From: Entonaema liquescens
Taxonomy: Eukaryota; Ascomycota; Sordariomycetes; Xylariales; Xylariaceae
NCBI GenBank assembly: GCA_902805475.1
Contig: CADCSX010000012.1
Span: 1,240,001-1,304,000 of the forward strand
DNA length: 64,000 bases
Direction: 5' to 3'
Program-made: the position numbers and the translations under genes
Notes under the pieces: generated by a model
The model's input: only the letters and a program-made list of their open reading frames with translations
The model's database searches: none
What the model was told of the DNA's origin: nothing
In this document: one piece after another, positions 21,131-33,000 of the stretch
How positions within the stretch are numbered: position 1 is the first letter of the stretch
Layout of the letters: each line of letters begins with the position of its first letter

Positions 21131-22756
21131 ATGGCAAGCACTTTTAATATTCATCCCACTGGCCGTTTCAACGGCGAAAGCGAAGCTGTAAAGAGACCTA
21201 AGGTATATAAATATACTTTGTTATAACTATATTAGCCTTGATAATCTGCCATCCTAAAATCATATATCTATATATTTAGAAGGCATCATCGATAACTAAT
21301 TCTACTGCTATAGGAAATAGCATGTTTTTCTTACGATGACAAGCGCGAGTTTCATCTAGACGATCGATCAATGCAGTGGTATTATCCTCCTACACTTGGG
21401 GCAGATCTATCTAAAGGATTCGATCGATTTGATAAGCATGATGACTCCAAGGACGAACATATCGATAGTCTACTCAAGACGATCATGGCTCATGAAGAAG
21501 AGGAAGGACACAAGATCGATGCACATGTTGTCACTTGGCGCGGTATGATGACCAAGGTATACCTGACTTTGACTATCTATCAAAATGTACCTCACTAATA
21601 TTCAAAGATCATGTCGGCACCATTTGATGACCGAGATGGGTATGTAAGCCCATAAGTGGTTGTCTACTTTTTATATTCTAACGTAACATCTATTTAGCTT
21701 TGAGATGAATGCTACCCTCTACCAAGTGCGCGATCACAATGCCCTTCTATGATGCGACATAAGCTAATTATTTACTAAAGGATTGCATGTACGCTTAAAG
21801 TATCATCGTTGGCGGTACTTCCGCTAATTTAATCACATAATAGCTTCATCGAAGAGAACCACGCTTATGGGCTAGCTAAGCAACAAGAGCAACAGCAACA
21901 GCAACAGTCACGGCGAGGGCAGCAGTTCTCGCCGGATGTCATGACATATTGGGGTAAAGAAGAGAACCCTTTTTACAAACTACATTAGCTAAATCAGTCC
22001 CAGGTTACAAGTTTGAGGCTTTATCTTGTCTTCCCCGTCCCTGGGGAGAGGTTAGCAGGGAGACCATCGAGAATAGAGATCAACTGATTGTCAACAATAA
22101 GGCCCAGTACTGCTCCGTGGTTCGTACTGGGATTGGTAAGACAGTCTTGTGTCTGGGAGGTGAGGTTGACGCTAGTAAGTCTATGCTTTCGCATTAGCTT
22201 TGTATCATGACAACTCACAACGGCTTTTCAGTCTGGGATTCTAAGCCCGCAGAAAAAGGAGCCCCGATTAACTGGATCGAACTGAAAACCAGCGTCGAAA
22301 TTCGCGACGACAGAAGTATGCAGAACTTTGAGCGAAAGCTTTTGAAGTTCTGGATCCAATCCTTCCTACTGGGTGTACCAAAGATAATCGTAGGGTTTCG
22401 CTCACAGCAGGGCATTCTTACGAAGCTTGAAGAAATCCAGACAGCCAAGATACCTGAGACGGCTGCGAAGCGAGGCGTTAAAAGTTGGAACGCAAATACG
22501 TGTATCAACTTCGCCAACACTTTCTTGGATTGTAAGGTCGAACAAAACGCATTTGATGATAGCATCTGCTAATATAAGTACAGGGCTAAGAAATACTATC
22601 AATGACGAAGGTGTCTGGAGAATAAGAAGAAGACCACGTTCAGGGGCTATTGAGGTGTTCAAAGTCGAGGAAGTCGGCCACGGAAACATCCTCACGGATG
22701 AATTCATCAACTGGCGCATAAAGCTAAGCCTCAATAGCAGTAGCGGTAGTTCCTGA
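21131..22756 (+). CDS. RAI1: Rai1/DXO family decapping and pyrophosphohydrolase enzyme
   Basis: Rai1 removes defective 5' caps and triphosphates from RNA and activates the nuclear exonuclease Rat1. Nine exons close in phase: 21131-21202, 21314-21556, 21608-21639, 21698-21725, 21781-21788, 21844-21953, 22004-22174, 22232-22531 and 22584-22756, giving 378 aa, normal for the family. Family motifs are VTWRGMMTKIMSAPFDDRDG, then GGEVDAIWD (Glu218, Asp220) and WIELKTS (Glu238, Lys240), which form the metal-binding active site, then KFWIQSFLLGVPKIIVGFR. Exon 5 is only 8 nt (GATTGCAT) and restores DCIFIEEN. A CAACAG repeat gives a Gln run after the FIEEN block. The gene converges on the next gene with 152 bp between stops. 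Confidence 0.95.
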
Positions 22757-22908
22757 AGCGATCTCATCTAATAAACTCTACCTAGGCTGGGTGGGATATG
22801 GATCTATGCCATCTATAACGCCAGCTCCTTTATAGATACCTAATCATAATTCTATACAATCTTAACCCTCTATCATATATCCCGTGCCTTTTCTAATCTA
22901 AAGTCTCC

Positions 22909-24431
22909 CTATTGGTTTAGTTTTACATGCATCTTGCGTCGTGTGGGATCGAAGCTAGTTCCGTGCTTGGGATTCCCGTAAGTTCGTTCTCTATGGGCGT
23001 TGTCGTTTATGCTGTCTAGATCCACTTCAAATGCCATGTGGTTGAGAAAGTTACAAACCTGGCAGACATTAGTAAAAATGCGACACGAAGACGGGAGCAG
23101 AGATGTCTTACGGGCTTTCCGTGCCATCGTCCTCCCCCAACCTCGAACCAACCCAGATGTCCGCCGAGCGAAGTCGTGCACAGAACGGTATACGGATTCG
23201 TCGCCGCCTCGATGTACGGGAGCGCGAGACGCGAGACGATCGGGTCGTCCTCGGCGTTGAGCGCAAGCAGCGGGATGCGCACGGCTAGCAGCGAGTCCGA
23301 GCTCGACGCGTCCCGGTAATACGCCTCTTCCGTGGGATATCCCCAGGTAGGGCACTGGTAGGCCCTGTCGAACTCGTAGAGATACTTGAGGCCTAGCAGG
23401 TGGTCCGTGTCGATGTTGGTGTATTTGTCGAGTTCTTCCTTGTGTCGCGATGAGAGTGCCCTCATGGCATCTAGTGGTGGGCGTTAGTTTGTCTTTGGAA
23501 CGGGGATAGAGGGGAATGTGTACCGCCAAGAACACGCTGGTAGAGGTGGTGTCCGATGAATGTGCTTTGTAGTATCTTGGATGATATGTGCAGGGCCCAG
23601 GGGTTGGCTACTACGACGGCGGCTTTGAGGGGGGTTGCGCTGCCTTCCTCGCCGAGGTACTAATGATGGGTTAATATGGTTTCTTGCTAAAGCATACTCT
23701 TGACTTGCTCATAGATGGCTTACGTTTGTGAGAATACAGGCTCCGAGTGAAAAGCCCAGGCCGAATAGGGGCCGGTTAGGATATGTTTTTGTGAGCCATT
23801 TGACGGTCTACATGTATGTAAGTATGGGTACCTATATATTCACGGATGAATATGTAAGTGGCAATTGACTTACTTGTCTGATATCCCATGTCGCACGCGC
23901 GTTATACAGCAATCCCGTGGTAATCTTACTATTAGCACAACCCCTCGAATTAACAACGCAGGCCTCCCATTTCCCACTATCGATCAGCGGGGCGATAGCA
24001 TGCCTGAGGTATACTTCGTGCGAGCCACCCGACAACCCGTGCAGAACAACCAGCATCGGCCTATCATCATCCGACCCCAGGCTTGAGAGCTCGTCCTCGG
24101 TGTAATAGGCGGTCCGCGGGGGAAGAGTCTCATCAGCCTGGTCCTTGAGCTCGGGATCGGTCACGGCGAAGTCTACGGCAAAACTGCCGTTGAACTCGGC
24201 GTGGTCGGCCTCGAAGATCTTCCGCCGGTAGTGAAGCGGGGGCCCGTGGGATTTTGCGGCCGTCCACATCGTCTGCGCGTGCCCGTTGAAGAGCAGCGGG
24301 TTGAGCTGGCACGGCGGGACCGTGGCCCGGCAGATCTTGAGTAAGTCGGTCTCCTCGCCATCTTTGCCCTTCAGACCGAGTGGCTTCGGCGGACTTGTGA
24401 AGGTGATATGTGCTCGTCCGAACCACTCCAT
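22909..24431 (-). CDS. Alpha/beta hydrolase of the EHT1/EEB1/YheT family (medium-chain ester synthase/esterase)
   Basis: Relatives in yeast (Eht1, Eeb1, YMR210w) make or hydrolyse medium-chain fatty acid ethyl esters or act as monoacylglycerol lipases. Exons are 24431-23874, 23807-23724, 23659-23524, 23470-23112 and 23058-22909 (428 aa; Eht1 is about 450). The N-terminus has the family signature NPLLFNGHAQTMWT. The core shows VVLHGLSGGSHEVYLR (oxyanion region), VVNSRGCA, and the nucleophile elbow GFSLG with Ser206. The acid lies in NAEDDPIV (Asp334/335), and the His in GGHLGWFE (His364), so the triad is complete. No membrane helix or signal peptide is obvious. A GC-rich first exon creates shadow frames on both strands. 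Confidence 0.9.
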
Positions 24432-25539
24432 GTTCTTTTTTTTTTTTTTGACCGCTACTACACTCCTCTGTCTGTATACTGGACCTAGACTTTTACTAGA
24501 AGTCCGGTAATAATTACAATTATATTATATAATACGAATCTCGTCTTAGAGTGAATTGAAAGGACATCTATATGGATTTTGATCTAAAGACGAGGAATTG
24601 AGTAGGTATATAATGTGAAAGATGAGAAAAGTCCGAAGAGAATGCCCCGTTATTAGGATAGTATCGTCAAGGGGCGATTCGGTGTTACTGTCGCCCTCCA
24701 CTTACCTCGGTTTATACCCTATTGGGCTACGCTGGTCTTACTTGAACATGTCGTCGACCGAGACCGAGACCTAGGCACTGTAAAGAAGGGAAATCGATTG
24801 GGTACGTAGTTAAATTATCGTATGCAACTTTTCAAGAGATATCTCAGATGGAACTTTAGCTTCTAATATATTGGGTGGGTACGTAGGTACCTAGATCTTA
24901 CACACGATGCTGAAAATAGTAGCGTCTCTTTTTTATTTTATTTTTTTAAAATTTTTTTTGAATTGACCTTTTGAGCCGCAACTAAATCTTATCGGGGATT
25001 TTTGATAGCGGGCGATGATACCTACTATAGTAGAATAATGGCACACTAAATAGACTGGTGGAACTGCAGGTGGTTAAGCGTGCATGTGCAAAGTCCGAGA
25101 ACTTCCACTGATGTCATGCAGCATCTAATCTCTTCATTGAAAGACGCTTAGTTAATCCCTTACTTTGATTTCAGTAAGTTTGTTTCCCTTCCTGCCTTCT
25201 CACAATAAGTTAATTAAGTCACACAATAATAATAACTAAGCCCGATAAGATAATGATGTAAGATAATGATATTAACATATCTACGTGAGCCAAGTCCGAC
25301 TAATCGTTAATCACGTGACGTTACTCTAAGCCTTACGACGTCGCGGCACGCGCTTGCAGCTGATCTTTTAACTATTAACTGCTGTTAACTAACTACTATT
25401 AACTAACTACTTCGAACAAAATAGTTACTCAAGATATATCAACCTTACAAAACCAACGATTACTTATTCAAAACGTAGGATAATTGCGTCCCTATATAGT
25501 ATAGGGATGGAACTATATAGTGCGTAGTGCAATGAAATT
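24432..25539. promoter_or_regulatory. Divergent promoter region between the EHT1-like gene and MAU2
   Basis: 1.1 kb between two divergent start codons. It starts with a T-run (24435-24449) just upstream of the EHT1-like ATG. It contains AT-rich runs at 24930-24965 and repeated TTAACTAACTACT units near 25368-25412. No gene is seen. Confidence 0.5.
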
Positions 25540-25781
25540 ATGACATATCGAGGCTCGATGCCCCATGGTCAAGGCTCGGGGTTCAATGGCCAGCAAACTC
25601 AATATCCCCAGGCCGTGAACAATGGCTATGATGCCTGGGGCAACCCGCAGTTTCAGCAACCTTATCAGAACGCCGTTTTCGCTTCGACACCTTATCCGCC
25701 TCAGCAGCAACCGCAACAGCAATCACAACCTCAGCAACACCCGAACACGTACAATGCGCACCCTCACCCTCACCCACACTC

Positions 25782-25825
<44 letters not shown>

Positions 25826-28591
25826 TACCACAAAATGCGAACTACCAGTTCCATTCGTACGACCCCTCCCTCGATCAACGGCCTCTGGGTATTCAACCTT
25901 CACTACAGAACGGCGTAAATTTGCATACCATGTCACACCCTACCCAACATACCACTCCTCAACGCCAATATGTACAGCAACAAGAATGGCAACATATGCC
26001 ACCGCCGATGTCCATGTCGATGCCCTCACCGTCCTATCAGACTCCGCCGCCACAAATGACCCCGATGACCCCCGTACCACCGCCAAGTATACCTCTACCT
26101 CAACCTCAATCTCAACCTCAACATCAGCATCAACACCAACACCAACCACAATTTCAATATCAGCACCACCAGCAGCTCCCCAGCATCAACACCAACAACT
26201 ACAACAGCAGCAGCAATACCAACGACAATACCAAACCCCGGTACCCCGACATGTCGGCTCTCCTGTTACCATCCAATCACCCCAATTACCGCCACAATTT
26301 GTACCGCACCCCGGTAATAGGCATATGAGTACAGGCGCACGAATCGATCCACGCGCTAGCCCCATCTCCGCAAGCCCTCGACTTGGTACTCACGGTATTG
26401 CAAGGAGCCCTAGTGTTGGATCGGCAAGGTCGCCTGCTTTAACCCCGGGACTCTTACCACATCATGCCGATACCAATTCTCTCTTAATATGTATTGCGGA
26501 AGAGTATTTCAGCAAAGCGCGGGAATCAACTGTGACTATGGTGGAGAATATCGACACCCAGAGCCTGAACGAATATCACAAACTTGTCGCGACGGGGTTA
26601 GGTTGTCTCGAAGCTGTTTTGGAGAGCCCGAAGCTGGCACCGCGGTTGGAAGCTATGATACGGTTCCGGTACGCCAGTATTTTAAGTGAGGAGACAAATA
26701 ATGTGATGGAGGCTGAGACGGCCCTGACCAAGGGTATTACACTTTGTGAAAGAGTAAATACACACTCTATAAACCCAGATAAAGCTTGGTCACCCGCTGA
26801 CTACCCGCTTAGAACCGATTTACCGACCTTAAGTATGCCATGCACTTTCTTCAGATCAAGTTACTTTTTTCACAGCAAAAAGTAAAGGCGGCTATGATTG
26901 CGGTAGATGGAAGAATCAGAGATGCAGAAGTGTATGTACTTCAAAGGATACGGCAGACATGTCTTCTAACTTGCAGCAGGGTGAAACATTACCATTGGAT
27001 TTACGCATTTCGCTTCCTTAAAACTTCCATGTATCTCCAGTCTGCTAATCCGGCTGAAACGCACGCACTTGACAACCTGAAAGCCATTGCCAACCTAGCT
27101 AACCAGAGGAATGATCATGCCATCTCCGTGGTGGCCTCATTACTTGAAGGTCTCAGTCTTCTCAAGACTATGAAAGATGACGCTATAGTTCGTGTTCAAG
27201 CCTGTATTGCCCAAGCTCTAAAGTATCAGCTTGAAGATTCCGTTCGCATACCGCAACTCGATGCTTTAGCTCTCATGCTAGATCTCGCCTGTAGTTTGCA
27301 CCAAAAGTCGGTCCAGATAATCATGCAGAAGTTGAAGAATCTCCAGGACCACATGGACACTTACATGAATGACAACTCTTGGCATCCCATAGAATCGCAA
27401 CTCCTGCTACCTATTCGAAATAGTCCTGCGTTGACAATTAGCCACGATACGGCGGCTATACTAAGGCCTGGACCCGAAAATGGGTTTTACGACTATCTAG
27501 TAATGTCATTCTGGAGCAAGTTGGAAGCATACAATGTTACGTAAGAGAACTCGTGCCCTTCTCTACCATGTATCACCTGCTAACGGTCGTTCTAGGTACA
27601 CGTATAGCGGCCTCGCGCTCTTGTACCAATCTCCTCGCAATGATAAGAGGATATTCAGGCTTTGGGAGGAAGCTATGACGCAATTACAAAAGAGTAAAGT
27701 ATTCCGGCAAATGCTTTACTTCAATATCTAACGTTTAATACAGGTGGTGTCAGGCTACGAGGTCTGCCGAATTCTTTAGCGGATGCTGTTACGAAAGCGG
27801 ACTGGCAAAGAGAGTGGATGTGCTACCTGCACATTCTCCAGGGTTTACACTTTGCGACTCACACCCGATGGCCTGAGGTTAAGAAATGCGTGGCGAAATT
27901 AGAAGATATGGTGAAACCTCCACTTGGAGCTATTGTTGTGCTATACTCGACATATCTTGCGGGAGTGTACCATCAGGGGACCGGGGATTTAAAAACCGCC
28001 AGTTCAATATTCGGCAACCCAATCTTTAACCTGGATAACGACAGTGGAAGAAGTGGGAATCGAAAAGCAGCCGAAGTCGACGTATCGCTACTGGCTACGT
28101 TTAACCGAATCTGGATCATGCAGCACCCGGATTACAGAAACGACCGATTAACGCTTGAGCTCCTGGAGCAACTCCGTCCGCTCTGCAGCGACCATCCCAA
28201 CGTGGAGATCCGCACGTCGTACAACCTGGTGCTAGCGGCGGTGCAGACGAACCCGGCGATCCCGATGACGGCGGTCAAGATGCACATCTCGACGGCGCTG
28301 AACAGCGCGCAGTCCCTGGGCAACGTGCACACGCTGTCGATCGCGCTCAACGTCATGCGCGCCAAGCTCTTCCAGAATATCGTCGGCGACCAGGCCCTCA
28401 AGAGCGCCAAGGCCGCCTCCAACCAGGCCAAGCGCAGCGGAAACACCCTCTGGATGAGCGTTGCCGACGGCATGCTCGCCCAGAGCTTCGACGTCCAGGG
28501 CCAGGCCCTCGACGCCCAGAAGGCCTGGGGCGATGCCACGCAGTACGCTCAGCAGGCTTTTACTATGATGCGGCAGGAGGGCTCGGCCTAA
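25540..28591 (+). CDS. MAU2: Mau2/Scc4 cohesin loading factor subunit
   Basis: Mau2/Scc4 is the TPR-rich partner of Scc2/NIPBL that loads cohesin on chromosomes. Exons are 25540-26086, 26164-26753, 26813-26931, 26980-27540, 27596-27693 and 27744-28591, giving 920 aa. The first about 300 residues are low-complexity, with Gln, His-Pro and Pro-Gln runs, including about 14 consecutive Gln near residue 88. The conserved helical solenoid starts near ICIAEEYFSKARESTV and continues through LEAMIRFRYASILSEETNN, HFLQIKLLFSQQKVKAAM, LVMSFWSKLEAYNVT and ADWQREWMCYLHILQGLHFA to the end. Intron 1 lies inside the repeat and is inferred: splicing 26087-26163 (GTATAC to TATCAG) is needed to switch frame. Exon 4 can begin at 26980 or 26977 (tandem CAGCAG). 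The C-terminal 130 codons are clearly more GC-rich than the rest. Confidence 0.9.
25782..25825. repeat. (CAACAG)n repeat coding for poly-Gln in MAU2
   Basis: Seven CAACAG units in frame, embedded in a wider CA/CCT-rich low-complexity tract from 25690 to 26250. Confidence 0.9.
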
Positions 28592-28790
28592 AGTCGTGCT
28601 GTGTTTTTTTGTTTTTCCCTTTTTAAAGTTTGGAAGGGGGAGGGTTACAGTAGATCCGGGTCCCAGAGGAGGGATGGTAGGACATAAGGGCGAAGGGCGA
28701 AGGGCGCAAGGGGCGTTCATATGTATAGTACCCTATAGCATTGGCATTGTGGAATCGTTTACGGGTAGGCGGGCGATATCTGATGATGAT

Positions 28791-28845
28791 ACTACTGCTG
28801 CTACTACTACTACTACTACTACCATGTGTATGTGTGTGTGTGTGT
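28791..28845. repeat. (CTA)n and (GT)n microsatellites
   Basis: About ten CTA/CTG triplets followed directly by nine GT units. Confidence 0.9.
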
Positions 28846-29137
28846 ACCTACCTACGTATGTAGTTCGTTGGGCGTGGTTTTTTAAGGGGGGGGGCTTCGG
28901 TCAGGTGGGAAGGGGAGGGGAGGGAAGCGATTGTCACATTATTCTTCGTTGGCCCAGGTCAGACGGCTAACGACAATATACCCTCTCGTCTTTTTGATAG
29001 GTTGTGAAGAAGCCCTTTTTCTTATTTTCTTCCTTCTTTATTATATTGTGACAAATATTGATGCCGCACGGCATCGGTGTGGGGATTTTCGATCTGTATA
29101 CGTGCAAGGCGGTTCCATCGAAGTGGTACGGTGGTAT

Positions 29138-29156
29138 GTAGTAGTAGTAGTAGTAG
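29138..29156. repeat. (GTA)n microsatellite
   Basis: Six GTA triplets in the gene-free region. Confidence 0.85.
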
Positions 29157-29993
29157 AGGAAAGGGGAAGGGGGGTTAGGCATGACGGGATCAACGTTACG
29201 CAGCATAACAAGAGCCGCTCCGTTTCGAGCCTTGCTCCGACGGATCGATGCTTGGAGGACTCCGGCGCGGGTCTGGGAGGGTTAGCTAAGGCCAAGATAA
29301 GAAGGATAGAAAGATTGAAAGAGATATCCTGGTAACTGCAAGTTCCCCTTTTACGGCTCACCGGCGCTCACCGGCGCTTGTATAGAGCCGGGATCTCGTA
29401 TTGGTAGATCCTGCGGTTTGTCATACGGGGGACGAAGATGGGGGGAGCATGGAGATCTTCTTATTTTTATTTTTATTTTTGGTCTTTTTAACTTTTAGTT
29501 TACGATACAATACGATGGCCCGCCTGTCCCGCCTTCTTACACTGTTGGATATCTATGTAAGTAAGTAAGTAGGTATGGATATAGATGTGGATGTAAATAT
29601 GTGGATAACTACCTTACCTATACTTTTACTTTGCTGTTACCTCCCGTGAGGATGAAAAAACTGGACTTGAGCAAGTTATTGACAAAGCAAAAAAAAAAAA
29701 AAAAAAAAGAGGGAAGATGTAGAGCGGAACCTTCCTCATCGGGCTGGTTTGGCTGGGCTGGCTATATAGCTATATAGATGAAGGGGTGGTCTAGCCTCTG
29801 CCTGCCGAGCATTTGATTATATGCCGTATGTATAAGCTATGCATGGTATGGCTGTATCTATAGAATAAGCATATGTATGGGTATGTATGTATGTAGGGCT
29901 CTTGACCAGTCAGCCGAGTTATCGGAGTCGTGGGCGTTACACGGGGTGGGAAAGGTGTATAGTGAGACAAGATATGGGTTTCGGAACGTCAGC

Positions 29994-30047
29994 CGAAAAA
30001 AAAGCAAAAAAGCAAAAAAGAAAAAAAAAGAAAAAAAGAAAAGAGAC
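29994..30047. repeat. A-rich tract
   Basis: About 54 nt of A-runs interrupted by single G or C. It makes spurious Lys-rich open frames on the plus strand and Phe-rich ones on the minus strand. Confidence 0.85.
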
Positions 30048-33000
30048 GAAACGAGATATACAAAGTATGGTACTTTGAGTTGTGTTGTTGATTCCGGGCG
30101 GTTCCGGCCCACGAGGTGAATACCCTTTTGCGGTTATTCCTTTAGGTAAAAGTTAACTTAAACTCGTCTGTGTGTTTATCGTATTACGTAGAAGCTATTC
30201 CCAGTGGGGGGGGGGGAAGGGGGCTGTTATGAGTTCAGCTGAGAGAGAGGTATGGAGTCGAGTCGAGCCGAGCCGAGGCGGGAAATGGGAAATGGGAAAT
30301 ATGGAAATAGGATAAGCGAGAATAACCAACCGGGTAGGTAAAATGATTAAGGAATAAACGAATGGAACAGGGACCCAAGTTGTGGAATTTTACTTCGTGA
30401 TGAGTTAAGAGGTAGATGTAGATAGATAACGATAGGATAGAGATGAACGACGATGATGACGACGAAGTACCAGCCGGCGCAGAGTATACCGCAAGGAGAC
30501 AAACAATGTGGACCTTGAAGCCTGTGTTAAGTTTGATTTAATAGTATATGCAATTTTACTTATTTATTCCGTATATACTATTACCATGTATCGAATAACT
30601 TGTTTTTTTTTTTTGGTATTTATTTTTATTTGGTACAATCTATCTAGTCCAATATTTTTATTTTTTATTTTTCAAGTTTTGATAGATACGAGTCTGCTGA
30701 TGAGATGCGATATGCGCTGCACTGAACTGCATTAGTCAAACGGGACCCTTTGTGCTTTTAGCGTGGGTACCTAGGTATATACCCCCCTTAAAGTTCAAAA
30801 GTTTCACACTTAAGGATATTTAGTTTAGGTACTTCTTGATTTCTTATACCTTACCATTAGGTACACTATTAGGTACAATAAGACCCTTTTTCCCTTTTTT
30901 CCCACGCGCGTAGGTAGCTCAGCCCGAATTCCCACACCACCAAAACCCGCTCCGCCGGCTCGAAGTCCCGCTTGGGATGAAGCTAGACAAGCTATGCATG
31001 TATGTAACAAAGTACCTACCCGCAGTACCATTCACTTACACTTACACTTACATCTGCATTTGTAACTACCTAACTACCTAACTACCTAGCTACCTATGTA
31101 GTAAGTTAATCTAGTATCGACGTTAGCACAAACCTATATACGATAACGCTTCGGCATAGTATGAGATACGTTAGGTAGTGTTGGAGGGGAGGGGGTACGA
31201 ACCCGCGGGCGACCAGTCCCCTGGGTCTCCACGGTGCAACCCTAAGCCGGGCTCGCAAATGCTCTATTTTTTTTTAATACGGCCTGCTCGGCCGCTTTTT
31301 ATACCTTGCCCTATATATGTGGTACTTACTTACTATTCAGTAAATATTCCTTTTTTTTATTAGTTCTGGGGCACGCGGTAGTGCGTGGTGGGGGTTGTAA
31401 TGGTGGTGACGTGCTGTATCTGAATATTGTTATAGTATTGTATATATGATATGTGTATACTTGATACGTAGGGAGATAGATAGGATAAGGTAAGAGTCGA
31501 ATCGACTCGACGTAAAGCATATTGTTTTTAGATAGCATTACATATTATTGATAAATGTACATTTCATCATGTACCCTTCTTTCTCTCCCCCCGTTTCCCC
31601 TTTCAGTTGTCCTGGTCTCTTAACCCCCGAGGAAGATACGACGTTGGCAGCGGCGTCGACACGCCTTGTTTTTCCCACCAACCAGATATACATATATACA
31701 TACGTAAGCCCGGGAGGGGGTAAGAGTTGTTGTCAAGTCATTGCGGTGGTACCATTGTAGTCATATAGAAGCTGTCTGGTCGAGCCATGACGCCCACCAG
31801 CTGGGATAGGTATCATCAAACCCACCCACACACGCAATCTGAACCCCTGCGATTGGGGGTTAGAGAAACCAAGATCCAGCAGGGCACGGAGTTAAGACTG
31901 TTTCTCTCTCTCTTTTTCCTATGTGTGTGTGGATTTCCCCCTTCCGCATATGTACCGTATCTATCTAGGTAATGTACTTACAATAACTAACCTATCTACG
32001 ACTTTGGTTTGTTTGTCGTCATCGATGATGCGGGAGTTCTTCGGCGCATCCTATCCTGTCGCCTAGGACTTATACAGGAAGATATGCTGTGTGTCCCCAT
32101 CTCAACATATGTCATGCCAGTCCAATTCTATGCCCTCACGGGGCGCGGGGGAGACCAGGCGGCATATATATTCCTCGCCCGCGAATAAGACGTGAGCAGG
32201 AGACGGCGCCTGGCGGGGCATGTGGTTACCCAACCGAACGCCTTCACTTCTCCTCTCATCTACCGTAGGATGTGTGTCGTGTGGCGCGCGCATATGGCTT
32301 AGAGACAGCAGCGCCCGGAAGCGTAATAGCTGACAGCATCGTGCAACGTGCTTTCAAACCTGCTGCAGTCAGCCCACATAATGTACCTCTTTCTAGGCGT
32401 ATAAGTGTGTATATGTATACTTCTGTTTGTATACCTCTATTTACATACCTAGGTATATCTCTACCTACACAATAACTAACACTAACCTAACTCGCTGCCT
32501 GGCTTCCCATTCCTGATTTCATCCAGCGCTACCGGCCGTAACGAGCTTTGGTAGCCCGGTTTCGTATCTCCGAGTGGGCCCTATTTTCCCTTTCTGTATT
32601 GCTACCATGGGGGCCTCGTACGGGCTTACCTTGCAGCAACGGGCCAGGCCCCCGTTTTGGAATTCTTTCCCGGCCGAGAAGTCAATATAACCACGGAGGA
32701 ACGAAGCACGGAGAGCGAAAAGGGTGTGCTCCCTGCAGGAAAACGTGACCAGCCCTCTTTGAAGAGGAGGGTGGAAGGGGTGGAAGGGGTGGAAAGGGGC
32801 CATCTGAAGAAACCGCTGTGGCGTTAGCTTCTCGCGTGGCAGCAAATTTGATTTATGATCTGATGGCTATCTAACCGCTGTCCGAAGAACTACATGCCTC
32901 GCCTGAGCCATGCAATTGGATCACGCGGCCATGACAGGAATCCTAGCCTCGGCCAACACTCTCTTCTCGTGTTGTCTACCTAAAAGTGACACAATCCACC

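Noticed and set aside
25690..26250. CRISPR-like spaced repeats
   Set aside because: The repeats are trinucleotide/hexanucleotide coding repeats in a eukaryotic gene with no spacer structure.
31190..31250. B-box-like segment (minus strand GGGTTCGTACC) suggesting a tRNA
   Set aside because: No A box, acceptor stem or D-arm could be paired around it.
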